A DNA stretch of 39,103 nt from a virus, in the IMG/VR virus record IMGVR_UViG_3300035698_030246, positions 1 through 39,103 of that record; one strand, 5' to 3'. Positions 32,352 to 38,795 of the stretch are shown one piece after another. Position numbers and translations under genes: made by a program. Under the pieces are notes generated by a model that did no database searches, had not been told where the DNA came from, and saw only the letters and a program-made list of their open reading frames with translations. Each line of letters opens with the position of its first letter. Within the stretch, counting starts at the first letter, position 1.

Positions 32352-33467
32352 ATGGGTAAACGAAAACTTTCAAAAGCTGTATATGAGTCAATGGTCAGAT
32401 CCAAGGAAAATGAGCCTAGTGTAAATGGTATTGATATTGATGAATCCATGCTAGGTGATTTAATTGGATGGTATCGACACAATTGTAGTTTTGAAGATAT
32501 TCAAAAATATGTTCTTGGATATCTTAAATCTAATGAATATGTAAAAGAAGATATTGTTGCGATTGAACGGTGTAAAAGTGAATTATATTTATCTTCTACT
32601 TGGGGTATTCTTGCTAGAATTATTGACAATGGTGGTATTTTGTCAAAAAAGCGTGTTGAAAATCTTAAAATTGAGCTTTCAAAGTCAATTCGTGTTGGAA
32701 TGTCAATAAAGGAAAATGATAAAAGATCAAATGGGGGTGGAATTCAAGAATATATTGCAAAGCAAGTAAGTTCGTATCTCTCTGAGCTAGAAGGAGAGCG
32801 TGATATTTTTATTGACAATGGTTATAGATCAGATTTTGACATTCTTCAATGGTTAATTAATTTCGAGGTTGGTGGAGTTCAGGCTAAGAAAATAGGGAAA
32901 TTTTTCGAGAATGTTTATAATGAGCTTCTTTCAGCAAAAAATAAAGAATGTGAACAGCTAGTTGAAGCATATTCATTTCTTAAAAAAAGTGAAATGAAAC
33001 GATATATTCAATTTATGGAATCATTTATCGATGGAATTTCTGAATATATTGGTAAAAAGAAAAGAATAAAAAAATCACAATCAAAAAAATCAGTTAGAAA
33101 AAGTCCAGATAAAATTGTCTTTAAGGTGAATTATGAAAAAGAGAATAAAGATATTTCAGTGAAATCAATTAAACCAGCAAAAATTTTGGGTGCTAAAGTG
33201 CTATGGCTTTTTAATACCAGATATCGAATTCTTAGTAAGCTAGTTGCTAAAGATATCGATGGATTTGGAATTAAAGGAACTACAGTACAGAATATTGATG
33301 ATTCATGTTCCTATGGTAAGACTTTGAGAAAACCTAAAGAACATCTTAAATTGATATCTGGATCATTGCGAAAAGCTGAGAAATTCTTTGAAGAGATTAA
33401 ATCTAAGGAGAAGAATGTTACTGGAAGAATTGGAAAAAATACTTTAATTATTAAAGCTGTAAAATAG
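32352..33467 (+). CDS. conserved hypothetical protein of T4-like phages
   Basis: This 371-residue protein starts at the ATG at 32352 (upstream in-frame codons lie in the promoter leader). It is soluble, mostly helical, with a basic linker (KKKRIKKSQSKKSVRKS, about residues 238-254) separating two parts. The C-terminal part contains KPAKILGAKVLWLFNTRYR and GTTVQNIDDSCSYGKTLRKP, which I recall from conserved unknown proteins in marine T4-like phages. Strong promoter control suggests early expression. No enzyme motif is recognised. Confidence 0.65.
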   Translation: MGKRKLSKAVYESMVRSKENEPSVNGIDIDESMLGDLIGWYRHNCSFEDIQKYVLGYLKSNEYVKEDIVAIERCKSELYLSSTWGILARIIDNGGILSKKRVENLKIELSKSIRVGMSIKENDKRSNGGGIQEYIAKQVSSYLSELEGERDIFIDNGYRSDFDILQWLINFEVGGVQAKKIGKFFENVYNELLSAKNKECEQLVEAYSFLKKSEMKRYIQFMESFIDGISEYIGKKKRIKKSQSKKSVRKSPDKIVFKVNYEKENKDISVKSIKPAKILGAKVLWLFNTRYRILSKLVAKDIDGFGIKGTTVQNIDDSCSYGKTLRKPKEHLKLISGSLRKAEKFFEEIKSKEKNVTGRIGKNTLIIKAVK

Positions 33468-33480
33468 AGGATTTTAAATA

Positions 33481-34098
33481 ATGTCAAAAATAACATTCAT
33501 AGGAGATCCTCATGGACAAACTAAAGCATTAGAAAAATGTAATAAGAATGCTAATGTTCTTATTTTGGGTGATGTTGATCTTTATGGATATTATAAATGG
33601 GGAAATATAGCTAGACAATTTAAACATGCAGTAAGATTTATTGATGGTAACCATGATGCTTTTCCAAATCTTTTTTTGGATGCTAAAAATCCAACAGAGA
33701 TTGAAGAAAACTTTTATCATATTCCTAGAGGTTATATTGAAGGAAATACAATGTATATTGGTGGCGGTGATTCTATCGATAAAGCTTCTAGAATTAAGGG
33801 AATCTCTTACTTTCAAGAAGAGAAAATTAGTGAAAAGCAAGCTGAAAGAATTTTATCTATTAATGCTGAAAAGATTGATACTATAATTTCACATGATTTA
33901 CCTTTCAGTGCTGTAAAGTATGTTGTAAATAATAATATTATGATGTTGTCAGTTTCTTTATTTCTTGAAAATGTTTTAAATCATTTCAATCCATATAGAT
34001 GGATTTTTGGGCACTATCATAAATCAATTGATTTCTCACATTTAAAATGTGATTTCATTGGACTCAATCAAGAAGAAAATAGAGAAATAAAAATTTGA
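33481..34098 (+). CDS. metallophosphoesterase
   Basis: This 205-residue calcineurin-like phosphoesterase shows the metal-site motifs in order: GDPHG (D-x-H, residues 8-12), ILGDVD (GDxx), DGNHD (GNHD), SHDLP and GHYHKS (GHxH). All expected metal ligands are present. Substrates of such phage enzymes range from cyclic nucleotides to RNA 2',3'-cyclic phosphates. Its location between a promoter and the RtcB RNA ligase allows a role in RNA-end repair, but that is inference. Confidence 0.87.
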   Translation: MSKITFIGDPHGQTKALEKCNKNANVLILGDVDLYGYYKWGNIARQFKHAVRFIDGNHDAFPNLFLDAKNPTEIEENFYHIPRGYIEGNTMYIGGGDSIDKASRIKGISYFQEEKISEKQAERILSINAEKIDTIISHDLPFSAVKYVVNNNIMMLSVSLFLENVLNHFNPYRWIFGHYHKSIDFSHLKCDFIGLNQEENREIKI

Positions 34099-34113
34099 AA
34101 GGGAAGATTAATT

Positions 34114-34350
34114 ATGAATAAAGAAATGTTGATAGGATATTTTGAAAATCAGATTCGATCTGAAATTATTGAAATTCTTAAAAAGCATAAAGTTGATGAT
34201 AAGATTCTCATTCGAAATCGATTAGGATATGCTGGAAAAGGTAAGAATGGAGAAATTGAGGTAGTTGCTATTAATAGAGAAATGAGAATTTCAGAAACTC
34301 TAGCAATTGATCTTTTGAATTTGAAATTGAAGAATGTAAGACTTATTTAG
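34114..34350 (+). CDS. unrecognised 78-residue protein
   Basis: This small protein follows the phosphoesterase by 15 nt with GGGAAG as ribosome site. It has an N-terminal helix (IGYFENQIRSEIIEILKKHK) and the segment RNRLGYAGKGKNGEIEVV. No family is recognised. A GTCTCTCAGGAGTC block and a promoter follow. Confidence 0.55.
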   Translation: MNKEMLIGYFENQIRSEIIEILKKHKVDDKILIRNRLGYAGKGKNGEIEVVAINREMRISETLAIDLLNLKLKNVRLI

Positions 34351-34372
34351 AAGTCTCTCAGGAGTCTTTAAA

Positions 34373-34452
34373 TTTAATGAAAAATAGTTCTTGACATAGC
34401 ACAGAAAATGCTCTATAATATATACAGAAAGATTGAGAAGGGGAGATTTAAT
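34373..34452 (+). promoter_or_regulatory. promoter cassette 4 upstream of rtcB, class B
   Basis: AATGAAAAATAGTTC precedes TTGACA (34391-34396), a 17-bp spacer and TATAAT (34414-34419), then ACAGAAAGATTGAGAAGGGG, which supplies the ribosome site for the ATG at 34453. It is nearly identical to cassette 3, including the TTAATG upstream of the element. Confidence 0.85.
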
Positions 34453-35610
34453 ATGTATCATATGATAGATAAAATTCCAATATGGTCATCTTCAGAAGAT
34501 ATATCTATTGAAGCTATAGATCAAACTAAAAGATGTCTTAAAGATGGTATGAGAGCTGCCATAATGGGAGATTATCATAAGGGATATTCTCAAGCTATTG
34601 GTACTGTTATAGCATATAAAAATATGATTTCTGTATCTGGCGTTGGATATGATATTTCTTGTGGAAATAAATGTATTCGATTAGCTAATGTATCTGAAAA
34701 TGATGTTCGTGAAAATATTGAAGATATTATGAATGAAATTTATTTCAAGATTTCTTTTGGAGCTGGTATTCCTAATAAAGAAAAAGTTGATCATGCAATT
34801 TTTTATGATCCAATGTGGCAATCTGAAGATGCTCTTAAGAATCTTTTAGATGTATCTAGAAATCAAATTGGTACTATTGGTTCTGGAAATCACTTTATTG
34901 ATATTTTCATTGATGAATCTGGTTCTGTGTGGTGTGGAATTCATTGTGGATCTAGGAAATTAGGACATTCAATAGCTTCTTATTTTTTGAAAGCTGCTGG
35001 TGCTAAGAATGGAATGGATGTTGGTCCCTGTCTTTTAGAAGAAAATTCTAATCTTGGTTCAAGGTATATAAATTGTATGAATCTAGCTGGAAAATATGCT
35101 TATGCTTCTAGAGATTGGATTTGTGATAAGGTATCACAAATTATGGGAGCTCAAGAAATTGAATCAGTTCATAATCATCATAATTTTGCTTGGAAAGAAA
35201 ATCATTATGATGAAGATTTTTGGATAATTCGTAAGGGTGCTACTCCTTTGAATCCTAATCAAGATTCATTTGTTGGTGGATCTATGGGAGATAATTCAGT
35301 TATTATAACTGGTATTGATAATGCTGAAGCTAGAATGTCGATGTTTAGTGCTCCTCATGGTGCTGGGAGAAAAATGGGACGTATGGCAGCTAAGGGGAAG
35401 ATTGCTAAAGATGGTACTGTCAAGAGAGTTGGAAAAATTTCTAGAGAAATGATGTATTCTTGGTTGTTCGAAAAGGGAGTTTATTTGGTTGGAGGTGATG
35501 TTGATGAAAGCCCACAAGCTTATAAAAGGCTTGATGAAGTTATGAATAATCATAGTGGATATATTAAGATCAAGCATACTCTTTCTCCTATAGGAGTAGC
35601 TATGGCTTAA
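34453..35610 (+). CDS. rtcB: RtcB RNA ligase
   Basis: The start at the ATG at 34453 gives a 385-residue protein. It has GDYHKGYSQAIGTVIAY, GVGYDISCGNKCIR (metal-binding Asp/Cys), GTIGSGNHFI, CGIHCGSRKLGH, VHNHHNFAW and SAPHGAGRKMGR with the GMP-accepting His. All these are diagnostic of RtcB, which joins 2',3'-cyclic-phosphate RNA ends to 5'-OH ends using GTP and Mn2+. In phages it can repair tRNAs cut by host anticodon nucleases. The tRNA genes 0.9-3 kb downstream fit that role. Confidence 0.94.
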   Translation: MYHMIDKIPIWSSSEDISIEAIDQTKRCLKDGMRAAIMGDYHKGYSQAIGTVIAYKNMISVSGVGYDISCGNKCIRLANVSENDVRENIEDIMNEIYFKISFGAGIPNKEKVDHAIFYDPMWQSEDALKNLLDVSRNQIGTIGSGNHFIDIFIDESGSVWCGIHCGSRKLGHSIASYFLKAAGAKNGMDVGPCLLEENSNLGSRYINCMNLAGKYAYASRDWICDKVSQIMGAQEIESVHNHHNFAWKENHYDEDFWIIRKGATPLNPNQDSFVGGSMGDNSVIITGIDNAEARMSMFSAPHGAGRKMGRMAAKGKIAKDGTVKRVGKISREMMYSWLFEKGVYLVGGDVDESPQAYKRLDEVMNNHSGYIKIKHTLSPIGVAMA

Positions 35611-35616
35611 TTTTTT

Positions 35617-35643
35617 GAAAATAGTTCTTGTTATATATAAATA
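35617..35643 (+). promoter_or_regulatory. degenerate promoter cassette with TATAAATA
   Basis: GAAAATAGTTCTTG (35617-35630) matches the class B upstream element and the start of the -35 box, but ACA is then lost and the sequence continues TTATATATAAATA. TATAAATA (35636-35643) equals the T4 late promoter core. It may be a decayed copy or a converted late promoter; AT-richness makes the TATAAATA match weak evidence. Confidence 0.3.
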
Positions 35644-35667
35644 AAAAAGGAATTGAAAGGAATTGAA

Positions 35668-35811
35668 ATGAATTTTAATGAAATTGAAATTCTGAGTTAT
35701 AAAAAAATTCTTGAAGATTGGAATAATGATTATGTCAATGATATTTCATTAGATGAAGTACCAAAAGAAGGTATTTTTGATAGATTGGAGAATGATGATG
35801 AATATAAATAA
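35668..35811 (+). CDS. small acidic protein, 47 residues
   Basis: The ATG at 35668 follows two tandem AAAGGAATTG blocks. The product has a helix (IEILSYKKILEDWNNDY) and an acidic tail ending ENDDEYK. No family is recognised. Its last 14 bases overlap the likely start of the next gene at 35798. Confidence 0.5.
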   Translation: MNFNEIEILSYKKILEDWNNDYVNDISLDEVPKEGIFDRLENDDEYK

Positions 35812-36100
35812 TTTCTCAGTTAAATTTTTGCGAATGACAAATCTTGAAAAAACTCCATGCGAACAATGGACTACTTCTGTTAATGGAGTTAGAAAAACTG
35901 CTAATACTATGGAAGAAGCAATTAGTATCATTTTTGAAGATTTAAATTCTCTATCTAATAATGTGATTAATAATTTTGATGATTCTATTGATGAAATTAA
36001 TGATTCTTTCAGTAGCATTGAAGATGTAATAGATGATCTTACAAGTAGTATTAAAATTTATAAATCTGATATTCATAAACTTAGAAAGAGGATATTGTGA
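35798..36100 (+). CDS. small coiled-coil protein, about 100 residues
   Basis: Three consecutive ATGs (35792, 35795, 35798) follow GGAG; the third sits at 7 nt spacing and is preferred. The N-terminal part has TNLEKTPCEQWTTSVNGVRK and the rest is a long acidic helix (MEEAISIIFEDLNSL..., then DSIDEINDSFSSIEDVI) probably forming a coiled coil, ending in a basic KLRKRIL tail. The function is unknown. Its stop overlaps the GTG start of the next gene. Confidence 0.5.
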   Translation: MNINNFSVKFLRMTNLEKTPCEQWTTSVNGVRKTANTMEEAISIIFEDLNSLSNNVINNFDDSIDEINDSFSSIEDVIDDLTSSIKIYKSDIHKLRKRIL

Positions 36101-36288
36101 AATTTACTATTGATGATATTCATGAAGGAGATGTTGTCAGACTCCATAGAGGAAATTCATTATGGTATATCGGTGATATAAAAAATCATCATGGCAAATA
36201 TATACCATTGATTAATACTGAAAATTTAAGTATATTTGATTCTGTAAGATTAAATAAAATTGCGAATGTTTTTGGCACCAGAGAATAA
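36097..36288 (+). CDS. small SH3/KOW-like protein (GTG start)
   Basis: This 63-residue protein begins at GTG 36097, overlapping the previous stop (GTGA). EGDVVRLHRGNSLWYIGDI reads like a small beta-barrel. The following protein has a comparable NGDLIRIHGSSKIKKIVLNG segment, so the two may be diverged copies. No function is recognised. Confidence 0.45.
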   Translation: MKFTIDDIHEGDVVRLHRGNSLWYIGDIKNHHGKYIPLINTENLSIFDSVRLNKIANVFGTRE

Positions 36289-36469
36289 AGAGGAACTATC
36301 GATTAAAATAGAAAATGGCGATCTTATAAGGATTCATGGATCTTCAAAAATTAAGAAAATTGTTTTAAATGGTTGTTATATTAACTATGATATTGCAGTA
36401 CTTTATCGGATTTTTGTAGTATTTGATATACCAGAAAAAAAGTTTTTAAGAAATGGTAATAATTTTTAA
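36266..36469 (+). CDS. small beta-rich protein, possible paralogue of its neighbour
   Basis: The ATG at 36266 gives 67 residues; it overlaps the previous gene by 23 bases. The segment NGDLIRIHGSSKIKKIVLNG lines up with EGDVVRLHRGNSLWYIGDIK of the preceding gene. The rest (YDIAVLYRIFVVFDIPEKK) is hydrophobic and beta-like. No family is recognised. It ends 3 nt before the inverted repeat that encloses the tRNA-Asn gene. Confidence 0.4.
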   Translation: MFLAPENKEELSIKIENGDLIRIHGSSKIKKIVLNGCYINYDIAVLYRIFVVFDIPEKKFLRNGNNF

Positions 36470-36472
36470 AAG

Positions 36473-36570
36473 TTTAGTGAATAGCTGCGAAGTAGCTCAA
36501 TTGGTAGAGCACTTAACTGTTAATTAAGGGGTTTCTGGATCGTAACCAGACTTCGCAGCTATTCACTAAA
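36473..36570 (+). repeat. 20-bp perfect inverted repeat enclosing tRNA-Asn
   Basis: The left arm, TTTAGTGAATAGCTGCGAAG (36473-36492), and the right arm, CTTCGCAGCTATTCACTAAA (36551-36570), are exact reverse complements. The inner 7 bp are the tRNA acceptor stem; the outer 13 bp extend it. The whole would fold as a tRNA on a 20-bp helical stalk. Confidence 0.97.
36486..36558 (+). tRNA. tRNA-Asn(GUU)
   Basis: The cloverleaf is readable: acceptor TGCGAAG/CTTCGCA, D-arm GCTC...GAGC, anticodon arm CTTAA-CTGTTAA-TTAAG (anticodon GTT), variable GGGTT and T-stem TCTGG/CCAGA. The T-loop is ATCGTAA, so the normal T54 and A58 appear exchanged (A54, T58). CCA is not encoded. The acceptor stem continues outward for 13 more base pairs. 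Confidence 0.85.
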
Positions 36571-36577
36571 ATAATGT

Positions 36578-36653
36578 GGGTGTGTAGCTCAGTTGGTAGA
36601 GCAGGAGTCTTTTAAGCTCTTGGTCGTGAGTTCAATTCTCACCGCACTCACCA
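36578..36653 (+). tRNA. tRNA-Lys(UUU)
   Basis: Acceptor GGGTGTG/CGCACTC (two wobble pairs), D-arm GCTC-AGTTGGTA-GAGC, anticodon loop CTTTTAA (anticodon TTT), T-loop TTCAATT, discriminator A and encoded CCA. It is 76 nt long and standard in all respects. Confidence 0.93.
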
Positions 36654-36654
36654 T

Positions 36655-36756
36655 CAACAACTTTCAATAACTTTAGAGATAGTTTTAAGATGTTTCAGGC
36701 ATTATGGAAAAAAGAATCTTGGAGGTGATTTACCTAAATGGGTATCTGAAGAATAA
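36655..36756 (+). pseudogene. possible C-terminal gene remnant after tRNA-Lys
   Basis: One frame from just after the tRNA to TAA at 36754-36756 reads LSITLEIVLRCFRHYGKKN and then GGDLPKWVSEE. This looks like real protein sequence but has no start codon or ribosome site. It may be the tail of a gene whose front was lost. The bases from here to the next promoter (36826) hold nothing else I can identify. Confidence 0.3.
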
Positions 36757-36805
36757 AAATTCAATTCAATTCAAATAATAATTATAAGTCTAATGATTAC
36801 AATAA

Positions 36806-36880
36806 TTTATAAAATACGATTTCTCTTGACATATAGTTAAAAATGCTCTATAATATACACAGAAAGATTGAGAGAGGAGG
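36806..36880 (+). promoter_or_regulatory. promoter cassette 5, class A
   Basis: TTTATAAAATACGATTTCTC (36806-36825), TTGACA (36826-36831), a 17-bp spacer and TATAAT (36849-36854), then ACACAGAAAGATTGAGAGAG leading to GGAGG. The upstream element is identical to cassette 2 over 20 bp. Confidence 0.85.
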
Positions 36881-36894
36881 ACTTGAAAGTATTT

Positions 36895-37338
36895 ATGAAA
36901 TCTAATAAATCATCTCGAAAAAAGCTTATGGAATCAATTAAAATCGCTATTTTTGCTCACGAAGGTCAATTTGATTTGAATGGTGATTTATATATTCTTC
37001 ATCCATTATCTGTTATGAATTCTGTTCAGGGAGATTTACAAAAATCTGTTGCAGTGTTACATGATGTTATTGAAGATACTAATATTTCAGAAGATTTTTT
37101 AAGATCACGAGTTGGTGAAGAAATTGCTAGTTTAGTATCTGTATTAAGTCATAATAAGAATGAATCTTATGATGAATACATTAAAAGAGTATCTATATAT
37201 CCAATTGCTGTAGATGTTAAGATATCTGATTTGATAGATAATTTAAAGGAATCAAGAAAACTTTTGAAAACTGAATCTTCTGAAAATCGAAGAATTAAAT
37301 ATAAAAAGGCTTTAATTATCTTAAGAAGTTCTTCTTAA
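36895..37338 (+). CDS. HD-domain (p)ppGpp hydrolase-like protein (MESH1/RelA-SpoT hydrolase type)
   Basis: With the ATG at 36895 the protein has 147 residues. It shows the RSH-hydrolase metal site: His22 in FAHEGQ, His36 in ILHPLSV, His56-Asp57 in VLHDVIED with Glu60-Asp61, and the later VKISDLIDNL Asp. These match small alarmone hydrolases that remove the 3' pyrophosphate from (p)ppGpp. It would shut down the stringent response or reverse alarmone-type toxins during infection. TTG codons at 36868 and 36883 lie too close to GGAGG, so ATG is preferred despite a long spacer. A strong early promoter drives it. Confidence 0.82.
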   Translation: MKSNKSSRKKLMESIKIAIFAHEGQFDLNGDLYILHPLSVMNSVQGDLQKSVAVLHDVIEDTNISEDFLRSRVGEEIASLVSVLSHNKNESYDEYIKRVSIYPIAVDVKISDLIDNLKESRKLLKTESSENRRIKYKKALIILRSSS

Positions 37339-37384
37339 GGCTTCAATGTAAAATCATTTTAATTATAGAAAAGGAGAATGAATA

Positions 37385-37525
37385 ATGTCTTATCTTGAAA
37401 GTTGTTCGGATTTTTCAAATGAAGTCTCTGATGAAAATGAAAATGATTGGTATGAAGATGAAGATGAAGATGAATATCCTAATTGTGCTGATTGTCAAAA
37501 TGTTTATTGTTGTTGTGAATGGTAG
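37385..37525 (+). CDS. tiny acidic Cys-rich protein, 46 residues
   Basis: The ATG at 37385 follows a strong AAAAGGAG. The product has an acidic middle (YEDEDEDEYPN) and a Cys-dense end (CADCQNVYCCCEW) that could bind one zinc ion. No family is recognised. Composition and the good ribosome site argue for a real gene. Confidence 0.5.
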   Translation: MSYLESCSDFSNEVSDENENDWYEDEDEDEYPNCADCQNVYCCCEW

Positions 37526-37536
37526 ATTTTAAAAGT

Positions 37537-37638
37537 GGAAGGGTGCCCGAGTGGTTAAAGGGGATGGGTTTAAAACCCAAGGTTTTAAACCCATTGGGCG
37601 TTATGTCTTCATTGGTTCAAATCCAATCCCTTCCACCA
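37537..37638 (+). tRNA. tRNA-Leu(UAA)-like gene with a 14-nt expanded anticodon arm
   Basis: Acceptor GGAAGGG/CCCTTCC, discriminator A, encoded CCA, T-arm ATTGG-TTCAAAT-CCAAT and a long variable arm fit tRNA-Leu. A canonical arm would be ATGGG-TTTAAAA-CCCAT (anticodon TAA). Instead bases 37564-37594 form a perfect 14-bp hairpin (ATGGGTTTAAAACC, loop CAA, GGTTTTAAACCCAT). Removing 14 nt restores a normal 88-nt tRNA-Leu. The gene is 102 nt and may be non-functional or processed. Confidence 0.75.
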
Positions 37639-37673
37639 TCACAATTATGAATAATTTTAAAGGAGATGTTATT

Positions 37674-37841
37674 ATGAATGAATATAGAATTATTGATGAT
37701 ATTAAATCATATATTAAAGAACTTTTGAGTGAATATGAAGATGATTTCTCCAATGAATCAGATTATCGAAAAGGTTATAATGAATGCCTTAATATTGTAA
37801 TTGAAGATCTTCAAGATATAGTTGAAAAATATGAAGATTAA
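37674..37841 (+). CDS. small acidic protein, 55 residues
   Basis: The ATG at 37674, 7 nt after AAAGGAG, is chosen; the longer frame upstream runs into the tRNA gene. The product is acidic and helical (IDDIKSYIKELLSEYEDDF, YRKGYNECLNIVIEDLQDI). No family is recognised. Confidence 0.55.
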   Translation: MNEYRIIDDIKSYIKELLSEYEDDFSNESDYRKGYNECLNIVIEDLQDIVEKYED

Positions 37842-37861
37842 ATTTGATACATAGGAAAGAT

Positions 37862-37935
37862 GTACGATTTCTCTTGACATATAGGTAAGAATACTCTATA
37901 ATATACATAGAAAGATTGAGAGAGAAAGGGAGACT
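37862..37935 (+). promoter_or_regulatory. promoter cassette 6
   Basis: TACGATTTCTC precedes TTGACA (37874-37879), a 17-bp spacer and TATAAT (37897-37902), then ACATAGAAAGATTGAGAGAG leading to AAAGGGAG. The proximal half of the class A upstream element is kept. Confidence 0.85.
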
Positions 37936-37936
37936 T

Positions 37937-38536
37937 ATGAAAAATAATGGATTTTATCTGAACGCAATTGAAATTCGAAAAGATGGATTTTATCTACTTT
38001 TTCGAAAAGATGAAGATTATGAAAATGTTATTTATGAAAAGATGGAAATATTTTCTTTTAAATATCTTCAATACATTTGTAAAATTAATGAGGGTGTAAC
38101 TCTTAGGGATATTTTGAGAACAGTAAGTGGGATGGAAATACTTGCTGATTTCATTACAGAATATTCTTTGTGCCCAAAAGAATTTCTTCAATATCATCTT
38201 CATTCACCTAAAACATTGGATACAAAAATCTCTCATATAGAAATTTTGAAATATATTGAAATCTGTGAAGATGATATTGAAATCTGTGATGATATATCGG
38301 CTATTATGATAAATGAATATTGTGATCATTTAGCAATAGGGCCAAATCTTTTCTATCTATTGGATTGTGTAGTTGAGATTAATTCAAATTGTTCAATTGA
38401 AAAATTTGAATCCGATATTTCCGATATTTATGTTGGCTTAGTTGAAGATAAGAATATTGATTTTTCATTTCTTGATATTTTACATATAATTTATTTTGAA
38501 ATGAGCTTTTATGGTAAACCTGCAGAAGATTGGTAA
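37937..38536 (+). CDS. unrecognised 199-residue protein
   Basis: The ATG at 37937 follows AAAGGGAGA and cassette 6. The protein is acidic, Ile/Glu/Asp-rich, with FYLNAIEIRKDGFYLLFRKDED at the start and an acidic ICEDDIEICDDISAIMI in the middle. No motif or family is recognised. Strong promoter control suggests an early host-takeover protein. Confidence 0.6.
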   Translation: MKNNGFYLNAIEIRKDGFYLLFRKDEDYENVIYEKMEIFSFKYLQYICKINEGVTLRDILRTVSGMEILADFITEYSLCPKEFLQYHLHSPKTLDTKISHIEILKYIEICEDDIEICDDISAIMINEYCDHLAIGPNLFYLLDCVVEINSNCSIEKFESDISDIYVGLVEDKNIDFSFLDILHIIYFEMSFYGKPAEDW

Positions 38537-38549
38537 AATTAAAATATTT

Positions 38550-38637
38550 GCCGATGTGGCGGAACTGGTAGACGCACAAGATTTAAAATCTTGTGGGGAT
38601 TTTCCCCGTGGAGATTCAAATTCTCCCATCGGCACCA
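38550..38637 (+). tRNA. tRNA-Leu(UAA)
   Basis: Acceptor GCCGATG/CATCGGC, anticodon arm CAAGA-TTTAAAA-TCTTG (anticodon TAA), variable arm with TGGGGATTTTCCCCG, T-loop TTCAAAT, discriminator A and encoded CCA. It is 88 nt long and a normal class II tRNA. It decodes UUA, the leucine codon expected to dominate in such AT-rich genes. Confidence 0.95.
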
Positions 38638-38654
38638 TTAATTGGAAAAAACTT

Positions 38655-38795
38655 ATGAAAAATATTTCAGTAATATCTAAAGGAACTAGATGTTATGAAA
38701 TAGTACATGTTGATAAAACTATTGGAAAAATGAAAATTATTACATGTCCATATTATGAAAGTCATCTCAAGATAGAAAAGAAATTGTTGAAATAA
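38655..38795 (+). CDS. possible tiny protein, 46 residues
   Basis: The ATG at 38655 opens a 46-residue frame ISVISKGTRCYEIVHVDKT...ITCPYYESHLKIEKKLLK. Upstream in-frame sequence is the tRNA gene. The ribosome site is poor. The residue mix looks protein-like but nothing is recognised. Confidence 0.4.
   Translation: MKNISVISKGTRCYEIVHVDKTIGKMKIITCPYYESHLKIEKKLLK

Noticed and set aside
35636-35810. TATAAATA matches as T4-type late promoters
   Set aside because: The motif also occurs inside coding regions (for example 35803) and is expected by chance at this AT content. Only the copy at 35636 is kept, at low confidence, because of its position.
37551-37673. N-terminal extension of the 37674 gene
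   Set aside because: The extension would translate the tRNA-Leu-like gene. A clear AAAGGAG stands 7 nt before the ATG at 37674.
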